A stretch of DNA of 64,000 nt from Archangium violaceum. GTDB taxonomy: Bacteria; Myxococcota; Myxococcia; Myxococcales; Myxococcaceae. The notes below the pieces were generated by a model. The model was given only the letters and a program-made list of their open reading frames with translations, ran no database searches and had not been told where the DNA came from. Shown here piece by piece: positions 1 to 8,239 of this stretch (positions within the stretch are counted from its first letter, which is position 1; each line of letters starts with the position of its first letter). The stretch is taken from NCBI RefSeq assembly GCF_016859125.1, contig NZ_CP069338.1:5519501-5583500 (forward strand), read 5' to 3'. Position numbers and translations under genes: made by a program.

Positions 1-489
1 TACGGGGATGCACGGGCCTCGCACGGGCGGCGCGAGGGCTTCCGGCTGCATCCGGGAGCGGACCTGGGGCTGGCCTCGCTGATGGGTGGCCAGTGGGAGC
101 CCTTTCCCTCCTTCCCTCCGGACCGCGTCTTCTCCACCCAGGGGCGGGGCGAGTACGTCCCTCGCGAGCAGTACGCCTTCGCGGACTGGGCCTGGCGGCC
201 GGCGCGCACGGTGGCGCACTGGAACGTCCACCTGGAGCGCAAGCTGCGGCGGCTGCTGGAGCGCGAGAAGGCGCGGCTCGCGCCGGTGGATCTGCCGGAG
301 CTGGAGCAGGTGCTGGCGTACTGGCTGGGCCGGGCGCCCCAGCCCCCGGCGCTGACGGTGGCCTTCTCCGGACTGGGGCCGCGGGCGTCCTCGTGGGTAC
401 AGGAGCTCGGCGTGCTGCTGTCGCACGTGCGCCAGGCGGCTCACGAGAAGGCCGCCCTGGTGTCGCTGGTGGTCAGCGCCCGGCGGTAG
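1..489 (+). CDS. Hypothetical protein, 5' end outside the window
   Basis: An open frame runs from the first base of the window to a TAG at 487-489, so only the C-terminal 162 residues are visible and the true start lies upstream. I do not recognise the family. The visible part is rich in Trp, Arg and Leu, with an amphipathic charged helix near residues 70-95 ([17 protein letters not shown]) and a hydrophobic, predicted alpha/beta end. There is no transmembrane segment and no Cys cluster. Codon use is high-GC like the neighbours. Its last 17 bp overlap the end of the convergent dtd gene. Function unknown. Confidence 0.6.
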   Translation, partial: YGDARASHGRREGFRLHPGADLGLASLMGGQWEPFPSFPPDRVFSTQGRGEYVPREQYAFADWAWRPARTVAHWNVHLERKLRRLLEREKARLAPVDLPELEQVLAYWLGRAPQPPALTVAFSGLGPRASSWVQELGVLLSHVRQAAHEKAALVSLVVSARR

Positions 490-940
490 GTGCCGCGGCC
501 CCCGGGCTCTCCAGGAGGAGGGTGACGGGGCCGTCGTTGACGAGCGCCACCTTCATGTCCGCGGCGAAGACGCCGGTGCCCACCGTGAGGCCGCGGGCGC
601 GCAGGGTGTCGCAGACGCGCTCGTAGAGGGCCTTGGCGCCCACCGGCTCCATGGCGTCGATGAAGCTGGGGCGCCGGCCCTTGCGCGCGTCCCCATAGAG
701 GGTGAACTGGCTCACGACGATGAGCTGCCGGGAGGTGTCCTCCAGCGACAGGTTCATCTTGCCCGCGGCGTCCTCGAAGATGCGCAGGGTGGCGAGCTTC
801 TCCGCCATCCACGTCACGTCGGCCTCGGTGTCGCCCTTGCCGACGCCGAGCAGCACCAGCAGCCCGGGCCCCATCTGGCTGACACGCTCGCCCTGCACCG
901 TGACGGAGGCCTCGAGCACCCGCTGCACCACTGCCTTCAT
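473..940 (-). CDS. dtd: D-aminoacyl-tRNA deacylase
   Basis: A 155-residue protein, close to the usual 145-150 residues of DTD. It hydrolyses D-aminoacyl-tRNAs (and Gly-tRNA(Ala)) in the cytoplasm, so that D-amino acids do not enter translation. The N-terminus [15 protein letters not shown] is typical. Both family signatures are visible: SQFTLYGD, which holds the active site, and the Gly-cis-Pro element in NDGPVT near the C-terminus. I chose the ATG at 940 because homology begins exactly there; the frame is open further upstream but that part has no family character. The DUF2378 gene ends 5 bp upstream on the same strand, so the two are probably co-transcribed. The 3' end overlaps the convergent partial gene by 17 bp. 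Confidence 0.95.
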   Translation of the reverse strand: MKAVVQRVLEASVTVQGERVSQMGPGLLVLLGVGKGDTEADVTWMAEKLATLRIFEDAAGKMNLSLEDTSRQLIVVSQFTLYGDARKGRRPSFIDAMEPVGAKALYERVCDTLRARGLTVGTGVFAADMKVALVNDGPVTLLLESPGAAAPTAGR

Positions 941-945
941 CTCGC

Positions 946-1569
946 TCACTCCCAGGAGAAGTCGTACACGCTGTCGAGCGGGGCCGTCTGCCTGCCGCGC
1001 ACCCTCACGTTCCTCGCTCCATACTGCGTGACGAGCCCCTCCACCACGCCCTCGTGATACGGCACGGGCAGGAAGGTGCGCCGCATGATGAGCCGGCCGC
1101 TCTTCTCTCCGGGCCACTCCAACCTGCGCTCCCCATAGGAGGACGTCATCCGGTAGAGCGTCTGGACGCTGCCCGTGAGCAGCTTGATGTCCTTGCCGGC
1201 CACCAGGCGCACCGTGTTGCCCACCGCGGAGGCCATGAAGTCCGCCGTGGCCTTGCGTCCCAGGGCCCGCACCGCGTTCTCCGGGCCTCCGTACTGGCCG
1301 CTCAGCTCCCGCATCGCCACCCCTGTCAGGCGCACCAGCAGGGGGGTGGGGTAGCTGAAGAAGGGCACGAAGGTGTGCCCTTCCAGGGCCTCCTGGCAGC
1401 GCGCCACCGCCACCTCGTTCCCGAGTCCCCGGATCGAATCCAGCATGCTGGTGAAGAACAGCCCACGCACGGTGTCCTGGGGCGTGGCGAGCAGACTGCT
1501 CTCGTGCAACTCCCTTGCCCAGTCGCGGGTCGCTCCTGCCTCCATGTTGGCTTCGCGGCTCGTGCTCAT
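946..1569 (-). CDS. DUF2378 (TIGR02265) family protein
   Basis: A 207-residue protein of the DUF2378/TIGR02265 family, a paralogous family essentially restricted to myxobacteria and of unknown function. Family features seen are the opening phrase [13 protein letters not shown] (residues ~31-43), the central [12 protein letters not shown] (~75-86), and the C-terminal ending [22 protein letters not shown] second, diverged member lies at 39884-40501 and shares DxVRGxxFxxxL, FFSYP and the Y-[DE]-[IF]-SW ending. It is a soluble protein with no signal peptide. The start at 1569 is the first ATG in the homologous part; a second ATG eight codons later is possible and neither has a strong ribosome site. 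It sits just upstream of dtd, but no functional link is evident. Confidence 0.8.
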   Translation of the reverse strand: MSTSREANMEAGATRDWARELHESSLLATPQDTVRGLFFTSMLDSIRGLGNEVAVARCQEALEGHTFVPFFSYPTPLLVRLTGVAMRELSGQYGGPENAVRALGRKATADFMASAVGNTVRLVAGKDIKLLTGSVQTLYRMTSSYGERRLEWPGEKSGRLIMRRTFLPVPYHEGVVEGLVTQYGARNVRVRGRQTAPLDSVYDFSWE

Positions 1570-1739
1570 GGAGAGGGGGGGGCCCGGCGATTTTTTGTGA
1601 GCGGGGCTGCGGTCGCCGGGTCCTCTGGAACCTATCCGTGGGAGACCCTTCCGGGCAAATCCTCTACCGCCTCGGGCAGATGCCCCGGAGGGGGTGAGAT
1701 GACCTGCCGGAGGGGGGTGGCATAGACTGCGCGACTGAA

Positions 1740-2163
1740 ATGACTGTTCAGCGACCTTGCCGCACCTGTGGGGGGCCATTCCCGAGGGCTTGAATGAATG
1801 TCCCCGGGACGGAACGGCCTTCGAGCTGTTGTCCTATTCAGAGGACAAGACGGTGGTGCGTGCCGCGCTCGAGTCCTCGGTGGAGGAAGCTCCTTCCTCC
1901 TCGGAGAGGGAAGAGTGGGTGTCCACCGTCCGCAAGGACATCCTGGTGGGCCAGCGCCTCGGTTCGTGTCGAGGTGTTGGCGCGATGTGTACATCGACGG
2001 GAAGCTCCGAGGACGTGCGCCGATGGGTCCCATCTCCTTGCCTTCCGGCGAGCACGAGCTCGAGCTGATCAACAATCCCAAGATCCAGGATCATCGAGCG
2101 CGGATCACCATCAACCTGGGGGAAAAGCGCGAATACCCGGCCCCATGCCAGCCCACGGGGTAG
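1740..2163 (+). pseudogene. Remnant of a Ser/Thr protein kinase (N-terminal Cys ribbon and C-terminal PEGA end, kinase core deleted)
   Basis: This looks like a myxobacterial Ser/Thr kinase gene collapsed by deletion. ATG at 1740 opens a typical N-terminus, MTVQRPCRTCGG. A frameshift at a G-run near 1769-1774 moves the frame by one, after which IPEGLNECPRDGTAFELL continues the Cys-rich leader and reaches VRKDILVGQRLG, the usual entry to a kinase N-lobe. There the kinase domain is missing. After ~1970, in the third frame, the text reads DVYIDGKLRGRAPMGPISLP and runs to TAG at 2161-2163; this matches the PEGA-like beta segment that ends such kinases. About 250-350 codons of catalytic domain and linker are therefore absent. 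The homology pieces in three frames in the right order make a shadow frame unlikely. Confidence 0.7.
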
Positions 2164-2199
2164 TCAGAGTCGCTCTCCCCTCCAGGAGCCGCCATTTCC

Positions 2200-3120
2200 A
2201 TGCATCTACGTGCGCTGTCCCTTCTTCTGTTGCTCATTCCCCTGTCCACGTGGGCGGCGGAAATGCGAGGCATCCGCCTCTATGCGCGGGGCGAGTATGT
2301 CCGGGCGAGTCGCGCACTGAAGGAGGAGGTGAACAACCCCCGGCGCTCCGAGAAGGAGCGGGCCCGCGCGCGCGTCTACCTCGCCGCCTCGCTCCTGGCG
2401 CTCGAGAAGACCGACGAGGCGCGCCAGCAACTTGAGGAGCTTGCCCTGCTCTACCCGGAGCAGCGGGTGGATTCCGCCCTCTTCCCTCCGGAGTTGGTGG
2501 AATTGGAGAAGGTGGTGCGCAGCCGACTGCAAGCCGAGCGTCTGCGCGAGGAGGCCGAGCAGGCCGAGCGGGAGAGGCTCGCTGCCGCCGAGGAAGCTGA
2601 GCGGCGCAGGCGTGAGCAGGAGGCCCAGCTTCCGCCGTCCGTGGAGCCGGGGTCGGCGGGGGAACTCCAGGGCACGGCGTCCACACCCTCTCCCTCCACC
2701 ATCCGGTTGCGGCCGGAGCTCACCGGCTACAGCGACGCCGCGGGAGCGCTCTCTGGCGGGAAGGTCTCCTTTGGCCTGGGCCTGGGCCTCACCGTGGGTG
2801 GCGGACCGGTGGAGGGCACCGTGCGCGCGCTGCCGGGTGGTGAGCGTTGGGCGTGGGAACTGGAGGCGGGCTACCTCTTTGGGACGGGGGCCTTCCAACC
2901 GCGAGTGGCCCTGCGGGGAACCCTGTTCCCGCGCGGCACGGTGGAGACTTCCGACGGCTCATGGGTGGGCATCGGAGGCGCGTTGGGAGGACGGCTGGCG
3001 CTCTCGCCCCAGCTCACCCTGTTGGCGGATGTCGGCGCCGAGTACCTCGTCAATGCGCCCGCCCGGTACAACGGAGGCGTGTTCGTCATCTCCGCTGGCG
3101 TGGGCTACAACCTCTTCTAG
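2200..3120 (+). CDS. Secreted TPR/coiled-coil protein with predicted outer-membrane beta domain
   Basis: A 306-residue protein with a clear signal peptide (MHLRALSLLLLLIPLSTWAA, cleavage near residue 20). Residues ~22-105 form a TPR-like helical repeat region (GEYVRASRALKEEV, YLAASLLALEKTDEARQQL). Residues ~105-145 are a Glu/Arg/Ala-rich coiled coil. Residues ~160-306 alternate Gly and hydrophobic residues and end in GVGYNLF, like a small outer-membrane beta barrel with a C-terminal aromatic. I infer a periplasmic or outer-membrane envelope protein; no catalytic motif is seen. It lies 36 bp behind the kinase remnant and may once have shared its operon. An AGGAG stands about 13 bp before the ATG. 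Confidence 0.7.
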   Translation: MHLRALSLLLLLIPLSTWAAEMRGIRLYARGEYVRASRALKEEVNNPRRSEKERARARVYLAASLLALEKTDEARQQLEELALLYPEQRVDSALFPPELVELEKVVRSRLQAERLREEAEQAERERLAAAEEAERRRREQEAQLPPSVEPGSAGELQGTASTPSPSTIRLRPELTGYSDAAGALSGGKVSFGLGLGLTVGGGPVEGTVRALPGGERWAWELEAGYLFGTGAFQPRVALRGTLFPRGTVETSDGSWVGIGGALGGRLALSPQLTLLADVGAEYLVNAPARYNGGVFVISAGVGYNLF

Positions 3121-3212
3121 GCCAGGAGAAGAAAGTCCCGTCAGGGGCTCCCTCGGAGCCAGCGCCAGGAGGGAGGCGTCATTGACTATTCCGGGCCGGA
3201 GGTGACAGGCAC

Positions 3213-4004
3213 ATGGAGAAGGTGACGGGAACGGCGCTCGTGACGGGTGGCAATCGAGGGCTTGGGCTCGAGGTGTGCCGACAGCTCGGCCGGCGCGGCA
3301 TGCGGGTGTTGCTCTCGGCCCGGGACATCGCCGGGGGCGCGAAGGCCACCGCCGCGCTGCGCTCCGAGGGCATCGACGTGAACTTCGAGCCCCTCGACGT
3401 CACGTTCCAGGAGAGCATCCTCCAGCTGACGGATCGGCTCGGGCGCCAGGACATCCGGCTCGCGGCGCTCGTCAACAACGCGGGCATCTCCATGAAGGGC
3501 TTCGACGAGCACGTCGCCGAGGGCACCCTCGCCGTGAACTTCTTCGGTGCCATGAACGTCACGGAGCACCTGCTGCCGTTGATGGAAGAGCACGGCCGCA
3601 TCGTCATGGTGTCGAGCGGGATGGGGGCGCTGGAGGGACTGTCTCCCGCCATCCGCCAGCGCATCGATCCTCCCCCGTCCAGGGAGGAATTGAGCTCCCT
3701 CCTGCGCACGTTCGTCGACGATGTGCGCGGTGGCCAGTACGAGCAGAAGGGCTGGCCGGGCTCGGCCTACCGTGTCTCCAAGTTGGGACTCAACGCATTG
3801 ACACGGCGGTGGGCCGAGGAGCTGAAGCCGCGTCATCTGCTCGTCAACGCCGTCTGCCCGGGCTGGGTGAAGACGCGAATGGGTGGCCCGGGGGCGCCGC
3901 GAAGCGTGGAGGAGGGCGCGGACACCGTCGTGTGGGCCGCGACACTACCCCCCGAGGGCCCCACGGGCTGTCTCTTCCGAGATCGTCGGCCCGTCCCCTG
4001 GTAG
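3213..4004 (+). CDS. Short-chain dehydrogenase/reductase (carbonyl reductase-like)
   Basis: A 263-residue NAD(P)-dependent oxidoreductase of the classical SDR family. The Rossmann nucleotide-binding motif TGGNRGLG is at residues 11-18, NNAG at 88-91, the catalytic Ser at ~134 (MVSSGMG), and the catalytic Y185-x3-K189 (AYRVSK). The ~50 residues between the Ser and the Tyr are longer than in bacterial FabG-type enzymes and resemble the insertion of carbonyl reductases (CBR1-like), so it is probably monomeric and acts on a carbonyl substrate. A strong ribosome site, GGAGGTGA, stands 7 bp before the ATG. It is soluble with no partner gene, and the substrate is unknown. Confidence 0.9.
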   Translation: MEKVTGTALVTGGNRGLGLEVCRQLGRRGMRVLLSARDIAGGAKATAALRSEGIDVNFEPLDVTFQESILQLTDRLGRQDIRLAALVNNAGISMKGFDEHVAEGTLAVNFFGAMNVTEHLLPLMEEHGRIVMVSSGMGALEGLSPAIRQRIDPPPSREELSSLLRTFVDDVRGGQYEQKGWPGSAYRVSKLGLNALTRRWAEELKPRHLLVNAVCPGWVKTRMGGPGAPRSVEEGADTVVWAATLPPEGPTGCLFRDRRPVPW

Positions 4005-4201
4005 TCAGTCCCGCCGCCATGTCGGCGTGAGTGGGTGGTCTCCCCATCGATGTCCGCATGCCTGCCCGGTCTCTCCTTCTCGGAAAGCGCGCACTGGTCC
4101 ACAGATGGGGCAGCGCTTTGCCGCCTGGTGGAAGACCGGGCACCCAAGACGCGGGTTCCAGTCGAGTGTCTCCCTTGCCGCCCTGGAAGCCCCCTCACAT
4201 A

Positions 4202-6469
4202 ATGGCCGCCATCTTCCCCGGAGAGCACGTGCAGGATCACCGAGCCAGACCCCTCTTGGCCGTGACGGTCGCCCTTTTCGTCATGCTTCCGCGCGTCGGC
4301 TTCGGCGCCGCGGACGACAAGAAGCGCGCCGAGCGCGAGGCGCTCAAGGCTTCGCTGATGCAGGTGTTGCAACGCGAGCCCCTCAACGCCAGTCGCGTGG
4401 GCGTCCACATGATGAGCCTCGATGACGGCAGCGTGGTGTTCAGCCACAACGCCGACGAGCTGCTCAACCCCGCCTCCAACGTGAAGCTCGTCACGTCGGC
4501 GGCGGCGCTCGTCACGCTCGGGCCGGAATACCGCTTCGAGACCGAGTTCCTCGTGGAGACCGAGTCCGACGGTATCAAGGCCAGGACGCTCTACGTGCGT
4601 GGCAAGGGCGACCCGTCCATCACCACCGAGCGCCTCTACGGCATCGTGTCGGACCTCTTCCACACCGGCCTGCGCGAGGTGCAGGACATCGTCGTGGACG
4701 ACTCGTGGTTCGACGCCGAGCGCACCCCTCCGGGCTTCGACCAGGAGGACTCGGACCGGGCCTACATGGCGCCCACCGGCGCGCTGAGCCTCAACTGGAA
4801 CGCGGTGGGCGTGTTCCTGCGTCCCGGTGACACCGTGGGCTCCAAGGGCGTGGTGGAGATCGAGCCGCAGAGCGACTTCTTCGTGGTGGAGAACTCGCTC
4901 ACCACGGGCAACGCCCGGTCCCGGCGCTTCTCGGTGGCCTCGGACGCCGCGGGGGCCCAGCAGAAGATCATCGTGCGGGGCCAGGTGCCGCACGGCGGCG
5001 CCTACATGAGCGTGTACAAGAAGATCGACAACCCGCCCATGTACTTCGGCCAGACGCTCAAGCAGATGCTGACCACGCGGGGCGTGAAGGTGAAGGGCAA
5101 GGTGAAGCAGGGCCTCGCGCCGCAGAAGGCGAAGCTGGTGTACGTGGCCCACTCGGACACCTTCGACATCATCCTCAAGCGCCTCAACAAGGTGTCGAGC
5201 AACTTCATCGCCGAGACGCTCCTCAAGACGATGGGGGCCGAGGCGCGTGGGGTGCCGGGCACCTTCGCCAAGGGCATCGACGTGGTGGAGGACTTCCTCT
5301 CGCGCGAGGTGGGCATCCCCCGCGGCACGTACGTGATGAAGAACGGCAGCGGCCTCAACGACGCCAACCGCTTCTCCGCCACGCAGCTGGACCGCGTCCT
5401 CCGCTACATGTACGACCGCTTCCCGCTGGCGCCCGAGTACCTGTCCTCGCTGGGCATCGCCGGCAAGGACGGCACGCTCAGGTACCGCTTCGACGGGACC
5501 GAGGCCGTGGGCCGGCTGCGCGCCAAGACGGGCACGCTGGAGAACGTGTCGGCCCTCAGCGGCTACGTGCAGGCGGCGGGCGGGGAGAAGTTCATCTTCT
5601 CCATGATGGTGAATGACTACCCGGGCCGCTCCGGGCCGGTGGTGCGCGGACTGGACTCGCTGGGCGCGGCGGTGGCCTCGGTGGGCTCCACGATGGGCCC
5701 GGGGCGCACGGTGGCGGAGCTGGCCAGCGAGGAGAAGTCGAGCACCCCCATGGCCGAGGTGACGAGCCGGGTGAAGACGTACCTGGCGCTGGGCAGTCAG
5801 CGCGACGCGCGCAACATCGGCTTCCTGCGCACGGCGTGGCGCAGCGAGCGCGACCCGGCGGTGCGGGCGGTGGTGGCCGAGAGCCTCTACCAGTCCAACC
5901 CGCAGGACTACCTCGGGGTGCGCACGCTGCTGGACAGCTACTCGGCGGGCACGGATGTGTACGGCCGGCTGCGCTCGGTGGCGCGTGAGCTGTCGGTGGA
6001 GGTGCCCGGCCTGGGCTCCATGGTGGAGCTGGCCGCCAGCGGCAACGCCGAGGCGCTCGCGCGCATCATCGAACTGGCCGGAGCGTCCTCGGGTGACGCC
6101 GCCTCCGAGTCCGAGATGGTCGAGGGTCTGGGCGCGGTGGCTCGCACCGCCCCGGAGGAGCTGGTGCAGGCGATGAGGACGGCCTCCGCCAGGGACCGCG
6201 AGGCGACCACCACGCTGTTGGCGCGTGGGCTCGTCCAGGCGGGAGAAGCCGAGCACCCCTTCTGGAAGGCGCTGCGCAAGAGCCTGGGCTCCACCGACAC
6301 CAGGCTGGCGGAGTTCTCCCGCACGCTGGAGGGCACGCTGTCACGCAAGGTGGCCGAGGAGAAGGCGCCCAGGCCCCTGGTGCCCGTGCAGATCGTGGCC
6401 CCGGCGGTCTCCACGCCCATCGGCCCCACCTCCGCCGAGCGCACGGCGGAGACCCGCCCGGGCGGGTGA
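4202..6469 (+). CDS. dacB: D-alanyl-D-alanine carboxypeptidase/endopeptidase, PBP4 (S13) family, with long C-terminal extension
   Basis: A 755-residue penicillin-binding protein of the S13 peptidase family, which trims or cleaves peptidoglycan cross-links in the periplasm. A signal peptide with hydrophobic core LLAVTVALFVMLP (residues ~18-30) supports the ATG at 4202; the frame is open further upstream without family character. The three active-site motifs are present: S92-N-V-K95, S332-S-N334 and K442-T-G444. PBP4 proteins usually end about 480-520 residues from the start. This one carries roughly 250 further residues (from ~500) that read as helical, HEAT/ARM-like repeats (e.g. DARNIGFLRTAWRSERDPAV, VVAESLYQSNPQDYLGVRTL), possibly for protein contacts. 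The gene symbol is by family only. Confidence 0.9.
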   Translation: MAAIFPGEHVQDHRARPLLAVTVALFVMLPRVGFGAADDKKRAEREALKASLMQVLQREPLNASRVGVHMMSLDDGSVVFSHNADELLNPASNVKLVTSAAALVTLGPEYRFETEFLVETESDGIKARTLYVRGKGDPSITTERLYGIVSDLFHTGLREVQDIVVDDSWFDAERTPPGFDQEDSDRAYMAPTGALSLNWNAVGVFLRPGDTVGSKGVVEIEPQSDFFVVENSLTTGNARSRRFSVASDAAGAQQKIIVRGQVPHGGAYMSVYKKIDNPPMYFGQTLKQMLTTRGVKVKGKVKQGLAPQKAKLVYVAHSDTFDIILKRLNKVSSNFIAETLLKTMGAEARGVPGTFAKGIDVVEDFLSREVGIPRGTYVMKNGSGLNDANRFSATQLDRVLRYMYDRFPLAPEYLSSLGIAGKDGTLRYRFDGTEAVGRLRAKTGTLENVSALSGYVQAAGGEKFIFSMMVNDYPGRSGPVVRGLDSLGAAVASVGSTMGPGRTVAELASEEKSSTPMAEVTSRVKTYLALGSQRDARNIGFLRTAWRSERDPAVRAVVAESLYQSNPQDYLGVRTLLDSYSAGTDVYGRLRSVARELSVEVPGLGSMVELAASGNAEALARIIELAGASSGDAASESEMVEGLGAVARTAPEELVQAMRTASARDREATTTLLARGLVQAGEAEHPFWKALRKSLGSTDTRLAEFSRTLEGTLSRKVAEEKAPRPLVPVQIVAPAVSTPIGPTSAERTAETRPGG

Positions 6470-6518
6470 GCCCCTGAGCGCCCGCTCGAGGGGTCTCCCT
6501 GCGGACAGTTGACGCATG

Positions 6519-6556
6519 ACCGGGTGAATCCCTGTTCAGGTGGGGACTCACCCGGT
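6519..6556. promoter_or_regulatory. Inverted repeat upstream of ssb
   Basis: ACCGGGTGA at 6519 is repeated in inverted form as TCACCCGGT ending at 6556. The inner arms also pair (TCCC with GGGGA), giving about 14 bp around a 9-nt centre. No T-run follows, so it is a poor terminator. A possible -10 region (TATGCTATAGG, 6556-6566) begins at its right edge, so it could be an operator for ssb transcription or a 3' hairpin of dacB. Confidence 0.4.
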
Positions 6557-6656
6557 ATGCTATAGGGCGAGTCCGGTGGTGGGCCCGGTGGCCTGCCCCG
6601 GACGCATGTGACTGGCCCGTGGTGGGCCGGTCCTCGTGGAGAAAGGACACGTCGTC

Positions 6657-7166
6657 ATGGCTGGAGGAGTCAACAAGGTCATCCTCATCGGCAACCTCGG
6701 CGCGGACCCGGAGGTGCGCTTCACCCCGGGTGGCCAGGCGGTCGCCAACTTCCGCATCGCGACCAGCGATACCTGGACCGACAAGAACGGCCAGAAGCAG
6801 GAGCGCACGGAGTGGCACCGCATCGTCGTGTGGGGGAAGCTCGCGGAGCTCTGCGGCGAGTACCTGAAGAAGGGCCGCCAGTGCTACGTCGAGGGTCGCC
6901 TGCAGACGCGCGAGTGGACGGACAAGGAGAACAGGAAGAACTACACCACCGAGGTGGTGGCCAACGCGGTGACCTTCCTGGGCGGCCGTGACGGCGCCGG
7001 AGCGGGCGGCGGCGGTGGCGGTGGTGGCCGCGGCTACTCGCAGCAGCGCGGCGGGGGCCAGCAGCAGGGCGGCGGCGGGTACGACGACTACGGCCCTCCC
7101 CCGATGGGCATGGACGAGGGCGGTGGCGGTGGCAACGGCGGCGGGGACGACGACATCCCGTTCTAG
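6657..7166 (+). CDS. ssb: Single-stranded DNA-binding protein
   Basis: A 169-residue SSB, which coats single-stranded DNA in replication, recombination and repair. The OB fold fills residues 1-~110, starting [20 protein letters not shown] and containing the usual [12 protein letters not shown] and TREWTDKE stretches. A Gly-rich, Gln-containing flexible tail follows, and the protein ends in the acidic tip DDDIPF, which recruits partner proteins. I chose the ATG at 6657 because it matches the conserved N-terminus and has AAAGGA about 10 bp upstream; a GTG seven codons earlier is in frame but less likely. It is a single gene between dacB and a bidirectional terminator. Confidence 0.97.
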   Translation: MAGGVNKVILIGNLGADPEVRFTPGGQAVANFRIATSDTWTDKNGQKQERTEWHRIVVWGKLAELCGEYLKKGRQCYVEGRLQTREWTDKENRKNYTTEVVANAVTFLGGRDGAGAGGGGGGGGRGYSQQRGGGQQQGGGGYDDYGPPPMGMDEGGGGGNGGGDDDIPF

Positions 7167-7205
7167 GCCGTGCCGCTCCCTCCCGAGCGCATGAAGTGAA
7201 AACGA

Positions 7206-7238
7206 AACGGCCGCTCCCGGGAGACCGGGGCGGCCGTT
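7206..7238. terminator. Bidirectional terminator between ssb and sdhC
   Basis: AACGGCCGC (7206 on) pairs with GCGGCCGTT (to 7238), and inner CCCGG pairs with CCGGG around GAGA; only one T is bulged in a ~14-bp stem. On the plus strand GTCGTTGT follows; on the minus strand a T-rich TTTCGTTTTC follows. It lies between two convergent genes and probably ends both. Confidence 0.8.
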
Positions 7239-7267
7239 GTCGTTGTGGGCCTCGAAGGGCGCCGCGC

Positions 7268-7984
7268 TCAGTGCATGCCGCCGCGCAGCCGGACGATCTC
7301 CTCGCGGGCGCGGATGATCTCTTCGGTGCCACCGGCCTGGTACAGCGCGAAGATGGCGCCCCAACCCATGGCCAGCAGCACCAGGAAGATGACGATGGAC
7401 CAGGGCTCGAAGCGGCGCATGGAGCGCTCGGTGGCCAGCAGACCCCAGCCCATGGCGAAGCCCTGCAGGCCGTTGGCGAGGTGGTACGCCGTGCCCAGCA
7501 CGCCCAGCAGGTAGACCATGATGGTGGGCGCGTGCCAGTGCATCTCGTAGGCGATGGCCGCGAAGGGCTCCGCCTGGCCGTGAATCAGCCGCGGTTGGAG
7601 GAAGGCCAGCCAGATGTGGGCGCCCAGGAAGGCGAGCACGCCCAGGCCGGCCACGCGCTGAACGATGTACTTGAGGTTGCCGTAGTACGGGTAGGCGAGG
7701 TTGTTCGGCTTGAAGCTGAACATGCGCACCAGGCCCCAGCCGGTGTGGAACAGCAGGGGCAGCATCACGATGAGGAACGTGAGGGCCTGGGCGTACGGGT
7801 GCTTGTACTGGGTGACCGCCGTCTGCCAGGCCGCGCCCCCGTAGAAGGCGGCGAGGTTGTCCCACAGGTGGTTCACCACCCAGATGCTCAGCGGCACCAC
7901 GGCGAGGAACGAGCCCAGACGGGACTGGAGGAGCGGCGTCTTCTGGGAAATGGCGGCAGGAGCGGTAGCGGCTTGGGTGCTCAT
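7268..7984 (-). CDS. sdhC: Succinate dehydrogenase cytochrome b558 subunit
   Basis: A 238-residue membrane protein with five hydrophobic segments (e.g. SFLAVVPLSIWVV, ALTFLIVMLPLLF, GVLAFLGAHIWLAF, TIMVYLLGVLGTAYH, IVIFLVLLAMGWGAIF). It matches the b558-type cytochrome subunit of type B succinate:quinone oxidoreductases. Conserved His residues for two haems are seen in NHLWDN, LFHTGWG, GAHIW, HWHAP and YHLANG. It anchors SdhAB to the membrane and passes electrons to quinone. I chose the ATG at 7984, which has GGAG five bases upstream, over an ATG five codons earlier. No sdhA or sdhB is adjacent, so its partners must be encoded elsewhere. Confidence 0.9.
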   Translation of the reverse strand: MSTQAATAPAAISQKTPLLQSRLGSFLAVVPLSIWVVNHLWDNLAAFYGGAAWQTAVTQYKHPYAQALTFLIVMLPLLFHTGWGLVRMFSFKPNNLAYPYYGNLKYIVQRVAGLGVLAFLGAHIWLAFLQPRLIHGQAEPFAAIAYEMHWHAPTIMVYLLGVLGTAYHLANGLQGFAMGWGLLATERSMRRFEPWSIVIFLVLLAMGWGAIFALYQAGGTEEIIRAREEIVRLRGGMH

Positions 7985-8239
7985 CGGTACTCCGGACATC
8001 GCGCGGATGGGGGCCGCGTCGAGTGACAGACGGACGGACGGACAGGGGGTTATAGCCCGTCCCAGGCGTGGGTAGGACTTTCTGCCATCAGGAAACGGAG
8101 CCGGAGCACATGGAGGTATCAGCCCGGGTGATGCGTCCCCGTAGGGCCCGCCCCGTCGGCCACGCCCCGGGCAGGGGAGCCCCGGGTCTCATTGTCATTG
8201 GCGAGCGGCTCGCGGGTGGGCACGCTAGTTCCAGACCTT

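Noticed and set aside
3833-6256. 807-codon antisense frame over the PBP4 gene
   Set aside because: It is His/Arg/Ala-rich with no domain; it is the usual antisense shadow of a high-GC gene with clear S13 motifs.
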